Shown here: positions 53,101 through 62,555 of the stretch, one piece after another
How the letters are laid out: every line of letters begins with the position of its first letter
Numbering within the stretch: the first letter of the stretch is position 1
Assembly: GCF_001280845.1 (NCBI RefSeq)
Contig: NZ_LGHP01000001.1
Location: 1,884,435-1,948,434 of the forward strand
Reading direction: 5' to 3'
Source of the DNA: Bacillus sp. FJAT-28004
GTDB lineage: Bacteria > Bacillota > Bacilli > Paenibacillales > Paenibacillaceae
Length of the DNA: 64,000 nucleotides
Position numbers and translations under genes: made by a program
Notes under the pieces: model-generated
Database searches by the model: none
Told to the model about the DNA's origin: nothing
Seen by the model: the letters and a program-made list of their open reading frames with translations, nothing else

Positions 53101-54255
53101 TTAAGCTTCAAAAATATGATCAAGCTGCATTAAACCTGCTCCTTGTGCGATCGTACTATAATCATTCAGCTTGAGCGCATGTTTTCGCAGCATTGTTTTT
53201 ACTGAATTGGGGCGGAGTCCAGGTTTCTCAGCTAGAAGCAAAGCTGCTCCGCCTGCAACATGAGGAGAGGCCATGCTTGTGCCAGAGAGCTTCTCATATT
53301 TGTTGCCTAGCCAAGTGGACGTAATATTTTCACCAGGTGCTGAAACGCCGATACCGCTGCCTCTGCTGCTAAAACTAGCAATTTTATTCGCCCGTGTTGT
53401 AGCAGCAACCGCAATCGTTTCATTAAATGAAGCCGGCACGTCAATTTTTTGGCTTGTACTTCCTTCATTTCCAGCAGAAGCAACGATGACAATACCTTGC
53501 TTCGCTGCACGTTTTATCGCGTTGTGCAACGTATCACTGTTTTCTGATCCGAGGATGCCAAAGCTCATGTTAATGACATGCATGCGGTTTTTGACGCACC
53601 AATTGATTCCCTCGATAATATCCGAAACAAATCCTTCTCCGTCCTTATTCAGTGCTTTAACCGCATATAAATTCACTTCAGGCGCGGTACCTATGAGATT
53701 ACCTGCTTTCCCTACTGCTGCTACGATTCCAGCTACATGGGTCCCATGACCATTATCGTCAGCGTATGAGCCTCTATTGATCGTATTGATCCCACCTGCT
53801 ATTTGCAAATCGGGGTGGCTCGCGATCCCGGTGTCGAGGATTGCAACATTAATGGATTTACCTCGTGTTGTAGCCCAAGCGTCTGGTGCTTTTACAAGGT
53901 TAATATTCCATGGCACAAGGGCGGGTATAGTAGCTGGTGTGAGCAAAGGCATTGAATAGCTGCACTTTCGTGGTTTACTAACGGGAAGACCGTGAGCACG
54001 GATTCTATAGTCTTTTTCAACAAGCTTAATTTGCGGAAGACTTAGTAATGACTGTAAAGAAGAGTTTTTATGAAAATGACAACCGATTATTCGGCTTTTT
54101 GAGACGGTTTTGAACGGTGTAATCCCTAATTGTTTAAGATGCCGAAGACAGCGTTTATAGGATTTAGCTGATTGGAGTGTTATTAGCTTGCGGTGGGTGT
54201 TTCGGGATGATTTGCAAGAAATACAGCTTTTATAAATACCTTTAAGTTTTGACAA
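53101..54255 (-). CDS. Subtilisin-like serine protease (S8)
   Basis: 384 residues. Catalytic triad motifs are VAILDTGIASHPDL (Asp, about 140), DNGHGTHVAGIVAAVG (His, about 170) and LSGTSMASPHVAGG (Ser, about 325), with oxyanion Asn in ASAGNEGS. The N-terminal ~115 residues form a basic, inhibitor-like prodomain (KRCLRHLKQLGITPFKTVSK), with two early cysteines (CISC). No classical signal peptide is visible, so it may act inside the cell or mother cell, or leave by another route. TTG start. It splits the fur-yqzK order of B. subtilis. Confidence 0.92.
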   Translation of the reverse strand: MSKLKGIYKSCISCKSSRNTHRKLITLQSAKSYKRCLRHLKQLGITPFKTVSKSRIIGCHFHKNSSLQSLLSLPQIKLVEKDYRIRAHGLPVSKPRKCSYSMPLLTPATIPALVPWNINLVKAPDAWATTRGKSINVAILDTGIASHPDLQIAGGINTINRGSYADDNGHGTHVAGIVAAVGKAGNLIGTAPEVNLYAVKALNKDGEGFVSDIIEGINWCVKNRMHVINMSFGILGSENSDTLHNAIKRAAKQGIVIVASAGNEGSTSQKIDVPASFNETIAVAATTRANKIASFSSRGSGIGVSAPGENITSTWLGNKYEKLSGTSMASPHVAGGAALLLAEKPGLRPNSVKTMLRKHALKLNDYSTIAQGAGLMQLDHIFEA

Positions 54256-54507
54256 TGACCTAGAACCCCCTAATCAAGCAATTCCTTTCTCAGTCTATGG
54301 GATAGCTTGCTTTTTGGTATGGGTACTTGTCATTCGCGCACATATTTTTCGAAATATAACAAAGTATAGAAATGAAGTTTATGTTCTACATATATTTCAC
54401 TGTGAAGATCACGAAAAGGACGATCATTCCATCTAGAACTCTCATACAACATAGAAAGCGATTATTTAAGCATTTCAATCACAAAAGCTTTAGAGGAGGA
54501 AATGGGT

Positions 54508-55653
54508 ATGATTGTAGGAGTACCGAAAGAAATTAAACAAAGCGAGTATCGCGTTGCTTTAACGCCCGCAGGCGTTACGATGCTGTCTGCAGCTGGTCAT
54601 CAAGTACTTGTAGAAACAGGGGCGGGCAGTGGCAGCGGTTTTGAAGACAACGATTATGAGCGTGAAGGAGCAGAGCTCGTTGCAACAGCAGCAGAAGTAT
54701 GGTCGCGCGCGGAAATGATCATGAAAGTGAAAGAGCCTCTTTCCGAGGAGTTTGGTTATTTTCGCGAAGGTTTATTGCTGTTTACGTACTTGCATTTGGC
54801 AGCGGCACCTGAATTGACGAAAGCGCTCGTTGATAGTGGTGTTACTGGCATTGCTTATGAGACGATACAACTTGCAAACGGCAGTCTGCCGCTGCTTACT
54901 CCGATGAGTGAAGTGGCTGGAAGAATGTCAGTGCAGGTAGGCGCACAGTTTTTAGAAGCATTTAACGGAGGAAGAGGCGTCCTGCTCGGCGGGGTTCCCG
55001 GTGTTCCACCTGCGGAGGTTGTAATCATTGGCGGTGGAATTGTAGGCACGAATGCGGCCAAAATTGCTCTAGGTATGGGTGCCAATGTAGTTATTTTAGA
55101 GAAAAGTGCGGACCGCATGAGATATTTGGATGATATTTTTGGCGGCAGAGTTCATACGCTGATGTCAAGTCCCTACCATATTGCTGAAGCTGTCGCAAAA
55201 GCAGATTTGCTCATTGGGGCAGTTCTCATTCCAGGTGCACGGGCACCTCATCTGGTGACAGAGCAAATGGTACAAAGTATGAAAAAAGGAGCCGTTATCG
55301 TGGATGTTGCAGTCGATCAAGGCGGATCGATTGCAACCGTAGATCGACCGACAACCCATAAGGACCCAATCTATGTGAAGCATGGTGTCGTTCATTACGC
55401 AGTTGCCAATATCCCAGGAGCAGTGCCGCGGACTTCAACACTCGCTTTAACAAACGTAACGATCTCGTATGCGCTTGATTTGGCGAATAATGGCTTGAAG
55501 GCTGTTCGTGATAGCTTGCCGTTGCAAAAAGGCGTAAACACTCATGCCGGCAAGGTAACCTATAAACCGGTTGCAACAGCGACTAACCAGCCTTATGTAC
55601 CTTTAGAAAATTGGTTGAACAGCGTTCCTTATGAGCATTTGCTGGATGAATGA
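54508..55653 (+). CDS. ald: Alanine dehydrogenase
   Basis: 381 residues. Interconverts L-alanine and pyruvate plus ammonia with NAD; in Bacillus it supports growth on alanine and normal sporulation. The start [10 protein letters not shown] is standard; active Lys is in MIMKVKEPL and His in [12 protein letters not shown]. The NAD site is [29 protein letters not shown] is seven bases before the ATG at 54508; the ATG at 54502 is too close. Inserted here with the subtilase relative to B. subtilis. Confidence 0.97.
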   Translation: MIVGVPKEIKQSEYRVALTPAGVTMLSAAGHQVLVETGAGSGSGFEDNDYEREGAELVATAAEVWSRAEMIMKVKEPLSEEFGYFREGLLLFTYLHLAAAPELTKALVDSGVTGIAYETIQLANGSLPLLTPMSEVAGRMSVQVGAQFLEAFNGGRGVLLGGVPGVPPAEVVIIGGGIVGTNAAKIALGMGANVVILEKSADRMRYLDDIFGGRVHTLMSSPYHIAEAVAKADLLIGAVLIPGARAPHLVTEQMVQSMKKGAVIVDVAVDQGGSIATVDRPTTHKDPIYVKHGVVHYAVANIPGAVPRTSTLALTNVTISYALDLANNGLKAVRDSLPLQKGVNTHAGKVTYKPVATATNQPYVPLENWLNSVPYEHLLDE

Positions 55654-55733
55654 CATATTAGTACCTGCCTCCTCATATGGTGATACGAATGGACAAACGA
55701 CAACGTATCAGCATATGAAGGAGGCTGGTTTAT

Positions 55734-55967
55734 ATGGTTTTCTCGATTCGGAGATGGACGAGCCGTATTTTCTTTATTTTTGTTTTTGTTGTTCTGCTTT
55801 TTGTCGTCACTGGTGGCTATCGCTGGCTTGCCGACGCGATTTCTCCTATACATCCTTATCGCGAGCCTAAAGGGCATGCAATGAAGGTTTTTGTGACGGA
55901 TCCCAATTCGCCTGACAGTAAAGATGCTGCCGATCGGCTTCGCTGGTTTTATTGGTACGGCGAGTAA
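55734..55967 (+). CDS. yqzK: DUF4227 membrane protein YqzK
   Basis: 77 residues with one TM helix (IFFIFVFVVLLFVVTGGY) and an extracytoplasmic tail with PYREPKGHAMKVFV and a terminal LRWFYWYGE, the DUF4227 signature. B. subtilis has yqzK between fur and xerD, supporting the call. GAAGGAGG precedes the ATG. The function is unknown. Confidence 0.88.
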   Translation: MVFSIRRWTSRIFFIFVFVVLLFVVTGGYRWLADAISPIHPYREPKGHAMKVFVTDPNSPDSKDAADRLRWFYWYGE

Positions 55968-56081
55968 TGGATTGTTAAGGTTGTGCAGATAAACGATTAC
56001 AAGCAGGATTAATAGAGTCGAATGTTGAATATTTTTGTAGAAAAGCATGTTAGAATGGTGTCTTATGTGAAAGGAAGTCCA

Positions 56082-56972
56082 ATGAAGGCTCATTTAAATC
56101 GTTACATTCAATATTTGCGGGTAGAACGAGGTTTGTCAGCAAATACGCTCTCTTCCTATGAGCGGGATTTGAATCAATTTATTACTTATGTGAATCAGCA
56201 AGGATTGAGCGAGATTACTGCTGTGCAGCGTCATCACATGTCAAGGTATATGCTCCATTTGAAGGAACAGGGCAGAAAGGTCGCTACGTTATCAAGGCAT
56301 ATCGTTTCGGTTCGAGCATTTTTTCATTATTTGCTTGCCGAGGGCGTTATTCCGAATAACCCTTCGATCTATATCGAGGCACCCAAACAGGAGAAGAAGC
56401 CGCCAAGCATATTAAGTGTGGCTGTCACGAATACTCTGCTTGAGACGCCTAACAGCTCAAGTGCTTCCGGTAAACGCGATAAAGCGATGTTGGAGCTTAT
56501 TTATGCAACCGGAATTAGAGTATCAGAGCTTGTGTCACTTAATGTTGAGCATGTTAATATGCAGCTTGAGTTTATACAATGCATCGGCACTGGACAGAAG
56601 GAAAGGCTTGTTCCTTTTGGAAAATTAGCCTCAGATGCGATATTAGAATATTTACAATCGGGCCGAGATGAATTGTTGACAGAAAGATCGTCTGAATCGG
56701 CGTTGTTTCTAAACCATCTAGGGACACGTTTGACAAGACAAGGATTTTGGAAGACGATAAAGAAGTACGCGAAGGAAGCTGGGATTGAAGAAGAGATTAC
56801 GCCTCATACCCTTAGACATTCCGTAGCAGCACATTTACTCGATAATGGCGCGGATATTCGATCTGTTCAGGAATTGCTCGGACATGCGGATATATCATCT
56901 ACGCTCAAGTATACACAAGTGTCCAAAGTGCGTATGAAAGAAGTTTATTCTCGAGCTCATCCGCGTGCTTAA
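56082..56972 (+). CDS. xerD: Tyrosine recombinase XerD
   Basis: 296 residues. With XerC it resolves chromosome dimers at dif. The N-terminal SAM-like domain opens YIQYLRVERGLSANTLSSYERDL. Catalytic residues: Arg in YATGIRVSELV, Lys in GTGQKERLVPFG, His-x-x-Arg in TPHTLRHSVAAHLL, His in LLGHADISS and Tyr in LKYTQVS. The ATG at 56082 follows AAAGGAAG and gives exactly the B. subtilis length; an ATG at 56022 is too far upstream. Confidence 0.95.
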   Translation: MKAHLNRYIQYLRVERGLSANTLSSYERDLNQFITYVNQQGLSEITAVQRHHMSRYMLHLKEQGRKVATLSRHIVSVRAFFHYLLAEGVIPNNPSIYIEAPKQEKKPPSILSVAVTNTLLETPNSSSASGKRDKAMLELIYATGIRVSELVSLNVEHVNMQLEFIQCIGTGQKERLVPFGKLASDAILEYLQSGRDELLTERSSESALFLNHLGTRLTRQGFWKTIKKYAKEAGIEEEITPHTLRHSVAAHLLDNGADIRSVQELLGHADISSTLKYTQVSKVRMKEVYSRAHPRA

Positions 56973-57020
56973 CGGGATCGACGTCGATAAATCCCAATTA
57001 CAGAGGAGGAAGTCATACAT

Positions 57021-58214
57021 ATGAGATTTAATCGAATTACAGTAATCGTACTGGATAGCGTTGGAATCGGTGAGCTGCCAGATGCTGAGGCATTCGGTGA
57101 TCTAGGCTCACACACGCTTGGCCATATCATAGAGAGAGCTCCGTTAACGCAGCTTCCAAATCTCAGAAGATGGGGGCTTGATCGTATAGCGAATATCCAT
57201 GATTGGAGTCCATCTTCTGAAGCGCCTGCAGCTTATTATGGTAAAATGGCCGAGGTGTCGGTTGGCAAAGATACGATGACTGGTCACTGGGAGCTTATGG
57301 GACTAGAGATGACGGTGCCATTTCAAACATTCCCAAATGGTTTTCCGCCTGAGCTGCTTATTCCTTTCGAAGAGAGAACGGGGCGTAAAGTCATTGGCAA
57401 CAAGCCAGCGAGCGGCACAGATATTCTCGATGAGCTAGGTGCCGAGCAAATGGAAACTGGTGCATGGATAGTGTATACATCAGCTGACAGTGTTTTTCAA
57501 ATTGCTGCGCATGAGGATGTCATTCCTTTGGAAGAACTATATCGCGCTTGTGAAATAGCAAGAGAACTGACAATGGACGAGCGTTTCACGGTAGGACGCG
57601 TTATTGCAAGGCCGTATATTGGCGAGCCGGGAGCTTTCAAACGCACGCCTAATCGTCATGATTACGCAGTGAAGCCTCCGCAGCCAACGGTATTGAATGC
57701 TATGAAAGATGCTGGTTTTGATTCCATTGCAATCGGGAAAATAAACGATATTTTTGACGGAGAGGGCATTACGGCTTCTACACCGACAAAAAGCAATGCG
57801 GACGGCATCGAAAAAACAATCGAGCAGCTGAAACAGCCTTTTAAAGGACTGCTGTTCACGAACCTTGTTGATTTTGATTCGCTATACGGACATCGCCGTG
57901 ATCCAATTGGTTATGCATCGGCTTTGGAAGAGTTCGATCGCGCCATTCCTTTGCTTGAACAGCAGCTTGGCGAGCGAGACTTGCTTATTGTGACAGCGGA
58001 CCATGGGAATGACCCTGTACATCCAGGTACAGACCATACTCGTGAATACGTACCGATATTGATCGTGAGTCCTGCTTTTATTGAACCAGGACCACTCCAA
58101 ATACGTTCAACGTTCTCAGATCTTGGAGCAACAATTGCCGATAATTTTGGAGTTGTGGCACCGCCTAACGGAACTAGCTTCCTATCTGAGCTTGTCACAA
58201 GTGAACAAGAGTAA
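57021..58214 (+). CDS. deoB: Phosphopentomutase
   Basis: 397 residues, alkaline-phosphatase-like fold. Converts (deoxy)ribose 1-phosphate and 5-phosphate. [20 protein letters not shown] has the first metal Asp; [13 protein letters not shown] holds the phospho-acceptor Thr; [19 protein letters not shown] carries the last metal ligands. AGAGGAGG before the ATG. With punA and pdp it forms a nucleoside salvage set (drm-pupG order of B. subtilis). Confidence 0.97.
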   Translation: MRFNRITVIVLDSVGIGELPDAEAFGDLGSHTLGHIIERAPLTQLPNLRRWGLDRIANIHDWSPSSEAPAAYYGKMAEVSVGKDTMTGHWELMGLEMTVPFQTFPNGFPPELLIPFEERTGRKVIGNKPASGTDILDELGAEQMETGAWIVYTSADSVFQIAAHEDVIPLEELYRACEIARELTMDERFTVGRVIARPYIGEPGAFKRTPNRHDYAVKPPQPTVLNAMKDAGFDSIAIGKINDIFDGEGITASTPTKSNADGIEKTIEQLKQPFKGLLFTNLVDFDSLYGHRRDPIGYASALEEFDRAIPLLEQQLGERDLLIVTADHGNDPVHPGTDHTREYVPILIVSPAFIEPGPLQIRSTFSDLGATIADNFGVVAPPNGTSFLSELVTSEQE

Positions 58215-58271
58215 TTTTTTTTTAGAATAGATACCAATCGTTTTATGAACATACCTTTAGGAGGAAATAGG

Positions 58272-59111
58272 ATGACTACAATTACATCAGCAGGACTAAC
58301 AGCAGCGAACATTAAGGAAGCAGCAAAATATATCGAGGCTCAAACAGAGCAAAGACCGGAAATTGGATTAATTATGGGCTCGGGACTTGGTGTGCTTGGC
58401 GACTATTTGGAGAATGCAGTTACGATTCAATATCATGATATCCCACATTTCCCAATTTCCACTGTCGAAGGACATGCGGGTGAGCTGTTGATTGGAACAC
58501 TTTCAGGCAAAACGGTATTGTTGATGCGCGGACGTTTTCACATGTACGAAGGATACGGACCGGAACTAACGGCGTTTCCTGTTCGTGTCATGAAGGCGCT
58601 TGGGGTGAAAACATTGCTTGTTACAAATGCAGCAGGCGGCATCAATCTGGATTATGAAGCGGGCAACCTGATGTTAATTTCTGACCATTTAAATATGACT
58701 GGCAAAAATCCATTGATCGGTCCAAATGACAATGAGCTAGGCGTAAGATTCCCAGACATGTCAGAAGCATATAGCAAGCGTCTGCGTACAGTAGCACGCG
58801 ATATTGCCACAGCTCAAGGTTTTACACTACGTGAAGGTGTATATGCAGGTCTGCTAGGACCAACTTATGAGACACCTGCAGAAATTCGAATGCTGCGTGT
58901 TCTTGGAGCCGACGCTGTCGGAATGTCGACTGTTGCCGAGGTCATAGCAGCACGTCATTCAGGGATTGAAGTCATTGGAATATCGTGTATTAGCAATATG
59001 GCAGCGGGTATTTTGGATCAACCGTTGTCGCATGCTGAAGTTATGGAAACGACGGAACGTGTCAAGTCCCAATTTTTGGGTCTTGTTAACGCATTAATTG
59101 CGCAAATCTAA
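58272..59111 (+). CDS. punA: Purine nucleoside phosphorylase (PunA/PupG type)
   Basis: 279 residues, trimeric PNP family. Splits guanosine/inosine with phosphate. Seen: GLIMGSGLGVLGDYLE, FPISTVEGHAGELLIG, RGRFHMYEGYGPELTAFPVRVMKALGVKTLLVTNAAGG, and MSTVAEVIAARHSGIEVIGISCISNMAAG. The ATG at 58272 follows TAGGAGGAA; an earlier ATG at 58245 is inside the leader. Directly after deoB. Confidence 0.96.
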   Translation: MTTITSAGLTAANIKEAAKYIEAQTEQRPEIGLIMGSGLGVLGDYLENAVTIQYHDIPHFPISTVEGHAGELLIGTLSGKTVLLMRGRFHMYEGYGPELTAFPVRVMKALGVKTLLVTNAAGGINLDYEAGNLMLISDHLNMTGKNPLIGPNDNELGVRFPDMSEAYSKRLRTVARDIATAQGFTLREGVYAGLLGPTYETPAEIRMLRVLGADAVGMSTVAEVIAARHSGIEVIGISCISNMAAGILDQPLSHAEVMETTERVKSQFLGLVNALIAQI

Positions 59112-59220
59112 CAATTTCGTAACACAATTGTAATATTTTCGTCGACTCATTATGACAGTGTTTTTTTTATGATTCGTCGTATAATGTCCATGATTAAAGA
59201 CAGATGGAGTGGACAATGAC

Positions 59221-59385
59221 ATGGACAAGCAAGTTCTCACGCAGATGGAGCAGTTACGTAAAAAGATGATTGAAGCAGCTCTATTGAATGAAAGCCTTCA
59301 GCACTTGGACGTGCTTGTACTAAGCCAAACTTTAGATGAGATTATCGTCCAGGTGCAAAGGGAGCGACGTGCATTATATAACTAA
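59221..59385 (+). CDS. Spo0E-like sporulation regulatory phosphatase (54 residues)
   Basis: [20 protein letters not shown] opens a 54-residue, two-helix protein. The second helix has [16 protein letters not shown], whose SQTLD matches the SQELD signature of Spo0E-family aspartyl phosphatases that dephosphorylate Spo0A. GGAGTGG precedes the ATG. An upstream TATAAT at about 59180 suggests its own promoter. It sits between punA and pdp, on the same strand. Confidence 0.85.
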   Translation: MDKQVLTQMEQLRKKMIEAALLNESLQHLDVLVLSQTLDEIIVQVQRERRALYN

Positions 59386-59417
59386 TCAACAACGTAATGG
59401 TGAATGGAGAGAGACAA

Positions 59418-60749
59418 ATGCGGTCGGTAGATCTTATTCAGAAGAAAAGAGATGGCGGCGAGCTGACCGCTTCGGAGCTGACTTTTTTAATTGACGGATA
59501 TTCTCGTGGTGATATTCCGGATTATCAGTTATCAGCATGGGCGATGGCTGTTTTTTTTCGTGGGATGACCTCAAGAGAAACAGCTGCGCTTACGCTTGCG
59601 ATGGCTAATTCAGGTGATCAGGTTGATCTTGGTCCTATTAGCGGAATTAAAGTAGACAAACATAGCACAGGAGGCGTGGGGGATAAAACAACTTTGATCC
59701 TTGCGCCATTAGTTGCATCAGTAGGCATTCCTGTTGCCAAAATGTCCGGTCGTGGCTTAGGTCATACCGGCGGCACCATTGATAAGCTTGAATCCATCGA
59801 AGGCTTCCGTACCGAGCTCTCACGCGAGAAGTTCATGACGCAGGTGAACGATATCGGGTTAGCGGTTATCGGGCAAAGCGGAAATCTTGCGCCAGCGGAC
59901 AAGAAGCTTTACGCACTGCGTGATGTTACCGCTACAGTAGAGTCGATACCACTTATTGCGAGTTCCGTGATGAGCAAGAAAATTGCTGCAGGCGCTGATG
60001 CGATTGTGCTTGATGTGAAAACCGGCAGCGGAGCATTTATGAAAACGTTGGAGCACTCAGAGCAATTGGCACGAGCAATGGTAGATATCGGGACAGAGGT
60101 CGGTCGAAATACGACTGCTGTTATAAGCGACATGGATCAGCCTCTCGGCTTTGCAATCGGAAATGCTTTAGAAGTACAAGAATCAATTGAAACGCTCAAA
60201 GGAAACGGCCCAGAGGATCTTACAGAGCTTTGCTTGACACTAGGGGCGCATATGGTCGTATTGGGTGGTAAATCCGATTCTGTAGAGGATGCGAAGCAGC
60301 TGCTGCGTAATCAGATCGCAAGCGGAGCTGCGCTTGAGAAGTTCAAAGCGTTTATTACTGCGCAGGGTGGAGACGCTTCAATTGTTGACGATAATGCCAA
60401 GCTTCCACAAGCACCTGAAATTATTGAAGTAAAAGCTGAAGATTCAGGCTTTGTCAATGCAATTGAAGCCGAACAGCTGGGTCTTGCTGCTATGCTCCTT
60501 GGTGCCGGAAGAGCAACATACGATGCAGAAATTGATTATGCGGTTGGGGTCACGCTTCGCAAAAAAATTGGCGATCCGGTTAATGCGGGTGAAACGCTTG
60601 CCCTGCTGCATGTCCGTGAATCAAATGAATCCGCGCTTGCTGTTGCTGACCGGGTAAGGAATGCATATACGATTTCTTCAGAGAAGCCGCAGTCGCGTGC
60701 ACTATTACTATCCGTCATAACTGCTGAAGGCATAACTCGGTATAATTAA
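59418..60749 (+). CDS. pdp: Pyrimidine-nucleoside phosphorylase
   Basis: 443 residues. Splits uridine and (deoxy)thymidine with phosphate. [20 protein letters not shown] opens the helical domain; [20 protein letters not shown] is the phosphate loop; [38 protein letters not shown] and [12 protein letters not shown] are family blocks. The ATG at 59418 gives the family start. Works with deoB and punA to recycle nucleosides to pentose phosphates. Terminator follows. Confidence 0.96.
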   Translation: MRSVDLIQKKRDGGELTASELTFLIDGYSRGDIPDYQLSAWAMAVFFRGMTSRETAALTLAMANSGDQVDLGPISGIKVDKHSTGGVGDKTTLILAPLVASVGIPVAKMSGRGLGHTGGTIDKLESIEGFRTELSREKFMTQVNDIGLAVIGQSGNLAPADKKLYALRDVTATVESIPLIASSVMSKKIAAGADAIVLDVKTGSGAFMKTLEHSEQLARAMVDIGTEVGRNTTAVISDMDQPLGFAIGNALEVQESIETLKGNGPEDLTELCLTLGAHMVVLGGKSDSVEDAKQLLRNQIASGAALEKFKAFITAQGGDASIVDDNAKLPQAPEIIEVKAEDSGFVNAIEAEQLGLAAMLLGAGRATYDAEIDYAVGVTLRKKIGDPVNAGETLALLHVRESNESALAVADRVRNAYTISSEKPQSRALLLSVITAEGITRYN

Positions 60750-60762
60750 AAAATATATTATG

Positions 60763-60795
60763 AAATCCGTCCCGAAATTAGGGGCGGATTTTTTT
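60763..60795 (+). terminator. Terminator after pdp
   Basis: AAATCCGTCCC pairs with GGGGCGGATTT (one mismatch) around GAAATTA, with seven T. Confidence 0.9.
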
Positions 60796-60888
60796 GCTTT
60801 GCAATTAACTCTAGCTGATGGAATAATTTCCAACTTAAGAGTCAACACTAAAAAGAGAAATATAAGCGAATTGTGCAGCAAACTTTTT

Positions 60889-60980
60889 GCTTCTCAAAAC
60901 TAAGCGTATGCTTACGAAGCAAGTTTTGCTTCTCAAAACTAAGCGTATGCTTATGAAGCAAGTTTTGCTTCACAAAACTT
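60889..60980. repeat. 39-bp palindromic tandem repeat just upstream of dacF
   Basis: Two 39-base units (60889-60927, 60928-60966) differ by one base (TTACG/TTATG), plus a partial third (60967-60980). Each unit contains AAGC-GTAT-GCTT, and unit junctions give GAAGCAA-GTT-TTGCTTC and AGTTTT...AAAACT dyads. The last copy ends six bases before the AGGAGG of dacF. The unit is a multiple of three, so a run of 13-codon repeats is open in one frame, but I judge it non-coding. Confidence 0.88.
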
Positions 60981-60998
60981 TAACAGGAGGAGATTTAG

Positions 60999-62207
60999 TT
61001 GGTAAATCGTACTATCAAGTTCTGTATACTCATTCTTGCATTTGCGCTTGTGCTGCCGACAGCCGCTTTTGCCGCTGTGGAGCCAACACCAGCTCCCGGT
61101 CCGACCCCTGCGCCACAAAGTCAAGCCTCTAACGCGAATTTGGCACCTTCAGCTCGTTCTGCCATTCTTATGGATGCAGATAGCGGGACGGTTATTTACG
61201 AAAAAAACAGTCATGATAAGCTTCCGCCTGCAAGCATTACCAAAATAATGACGCTGTTGCTCATTATGGAGGCTCTTGATGACGGCAAGATTAAATTAAC
61301 AGACAAGGTACAAACAAGCGAATACGCAGCTTCTATGGGCGGATCCCAAATTTTTCTTGAGCCGGGAGAGGAAATGACCGTTGAAGATATGATCAAAGGC
61401 ATAGCACTTGCCTCCGGCAATGATGCATCCGTGGCAATGGCTGAGAAGCTCGCTGGTACAGAACAGCAATTCGTTACGATGATGAACGAGAGGGCTCAGC
61501 AGCTAGGCATGAACGATACGCAGTTTTCCAATCCAAACGGCTTGCCTGTAGTCAATCATTATTCTTCGGCACATGATATTGCGGTTATGTCTCGGGAGCT
61601 GTTAAAGCATTCTGAAGTCACTAAATATACAGGGCTTTACCAGGATTATTTGCGGAAGACGTCTGTGAAGCCTTTTTGGCTCGTAAATACGAATAAGCTA
61701 GTACGTTTTTATAGTGGAGCCGACGGTTTAAAGACTGGCTTTACGAGTGAAGCGAAATATTGTCTATCGGCTACAGCAAGGCGCGATAATATGCGTGTAA
61801 TTGCTGTTGTAATGGGAGAGCCGGATACGAAGACTAGAAATGCTGAAGTCTCTCAAATGTTCGATTATACATTCGCACAATATATGAATCACTCGATTAT
61901 CAAAGAAGGAGAGTCGATGGGAACGCTGAAAATCGAGAAGGGAACCGCTCCTGAGCTCCCGCTTGTAGCTAAGCATGCGTACAGCGTACTTCTTAAAAAA
62001 GGCAGTCCAACAAAAGATATTCGTTATGAACTGAAAATTGATGGCCCGCTTAAGGCGCCGGTTCAAATTGGCCAGCAGATAGGTAAACTTGTTGTCTATC
62101 AAGGTGATCAAGTGCTCAAAGAATTTGATGTGGATGCGCCGCTGTCAATCGAACGGGCAGGCTGGTGGAGATTGTTGAAGCGTTCCTTCTCTGGTCTATT
62201 TACTTAA
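60999..62207 (+). CDS. dacF: D-alanyl-D-alanine carboxypeptidase DacF
   Basis: 402 residues, penicillin-binding protein 5 family. A signal peptide (LILAFALVLPTAAFAA) is followed by a Pro/Gln linker and an S11 domain with SITK (Ser nucleophile, about 78), SGN (about 140) and KTGFT (about 245). A beta-rich C-terminal domain ends with an amphipathic anchor (GWWRLLKRSFSGLF). It trims cortex peptides in the forespore. TTG start after AGGAGGAG. Placed before spoIIA, as in B. subtilis. Confidence 0.96.
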   Translation: MVNRTIKFCILILAFALVLPTAAFAAVEPTPAPGPTPAPQSQASNANLAPSARSAILMDADSGTVIYEKNSHDKLPPASITKIMTLLLIMEALDDGKIKLTDKVQTSEYAASMGGSQIFLEPGEEMTVEDMIKGIALASGNDASVAMAEKLAGTEQQFVTMMNERAQQLGMNDTQFSNPNGLPVVNHYSSAHDIAVMSRELLKHSEVTKYTGLYQDYLRKTSVKPFWLVNTNKLVRFYSGADGLKTGFTSEAKYCLSATARRDNMRVIAVVMGEPDTKTRNAEVSQMFDYTFAQYMNHSIIKEGESMGTLKIEKGTAPELPLVAKHAYSVLLKKGSPTKDIRYELKIDGPLKAPVQIGQQIGKLVVYQGDQVLKEFDVDAPLSIERAGWWRLLKRSFSGLFT

Positions 62208-62209
62208 CG

Positions 62210-62230
62210 CAGACATAAACTTTATGTCTG
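62210..62230. other. Perfect palindrome after dacF
   Basis: CAGACATAAA-C-TTTATGTCTG, ten-base arms around one base, three bases past the dacF stop. No T run, so not a standard terminator; might be a weak terminator or a protein site. Confidence 0.5.
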
Positions 62231-62253
62231 ATAACGACTCGTATTTTGTCATC

Positions 62254-62314
62254 TGTTAGCGGTATGCTTCTAGTTTTGTCGGCATGCAGGAATCGTGAAG
62301 CATTTTGGAGAATT
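62254..62314 (+). promoter_or_regulatory. Putative sigma-H promoter of spoIIA with Spo0A-box-like sites
   Basis: AGGAATC (62288-62294), 14-base spacer, AGAAT(T) (62309-62314) fits the sigma-H pattern AGGANNT-N14-HGAAT except for the C at the last position of the -35. Two TTTTGTC sequences (62254 and 62274) lie just upstream, 20 bases apart; the second continues GG and partly matches the 0A box. B. subtilis spoIIA is driven by sigma-H and phospho-Spo0A from a similar layout. The spoIIAA start lies 240 bases on. Confidence 0.65.
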
Positions 62315-62418
62315 GCTAGTTCTATCTCGGCAAGTGTAAACGTCTGAATCTGACTCATCGAAGATCAGTCCATGTTTTACGGTGAAATGTAAGGAAGGCA
62401 TACAGGTAAGGCCTATTC

Positions 62419-62521
62419 TTTCTTAAAATATAAGCAAGTATATCAATTTCTCATACTTGTCTTATATTTCACCGTCAAAGCTGCATCAGCGTCTGAAAGA
62501 CGCCGAAGGCGTTTTTGCTTG
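62419..62521 (+). repeat. Dispersed hairpin-rich intergenic element, copy 2
   Basis: Inverted relative to copy 1 (804-903), about 92% identical. The AT-rich dyad pairs AAATATAAGC-AAGTATAT with ATACTTGT-CTTATATTT; the GC-rich end GACGCCGAAGGCGTTTTTGCTTG follows. A degenerate inverted piece of the same element (TTTACGGTGAAATGTAAG) lies at about 62375-62392, so the two together form a larger inverted repeat. It lies between the putative spoIIA promoter and spoIIAA. Confidence 0.85.
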
Positions 62522-62555
62522 TGTTTGAAAAAACCTAGAGGAGATGAACAGCATA

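Noticed and set aside
53273..53749. 158-residue plus-strand ORF antisense to the subtilase
   Set aside because: It mirrors the subtilase catalytic core, has no ribosome site, and its composition follows from the antisense reading.
60887..61132. ORF encoding 13-codon Lys/Leu-rich repeats
   Set aside because: It is open only because the 39-base repeat is a multiple of three; it lacks a ribosome site and runs into dacF in the wrong frame.
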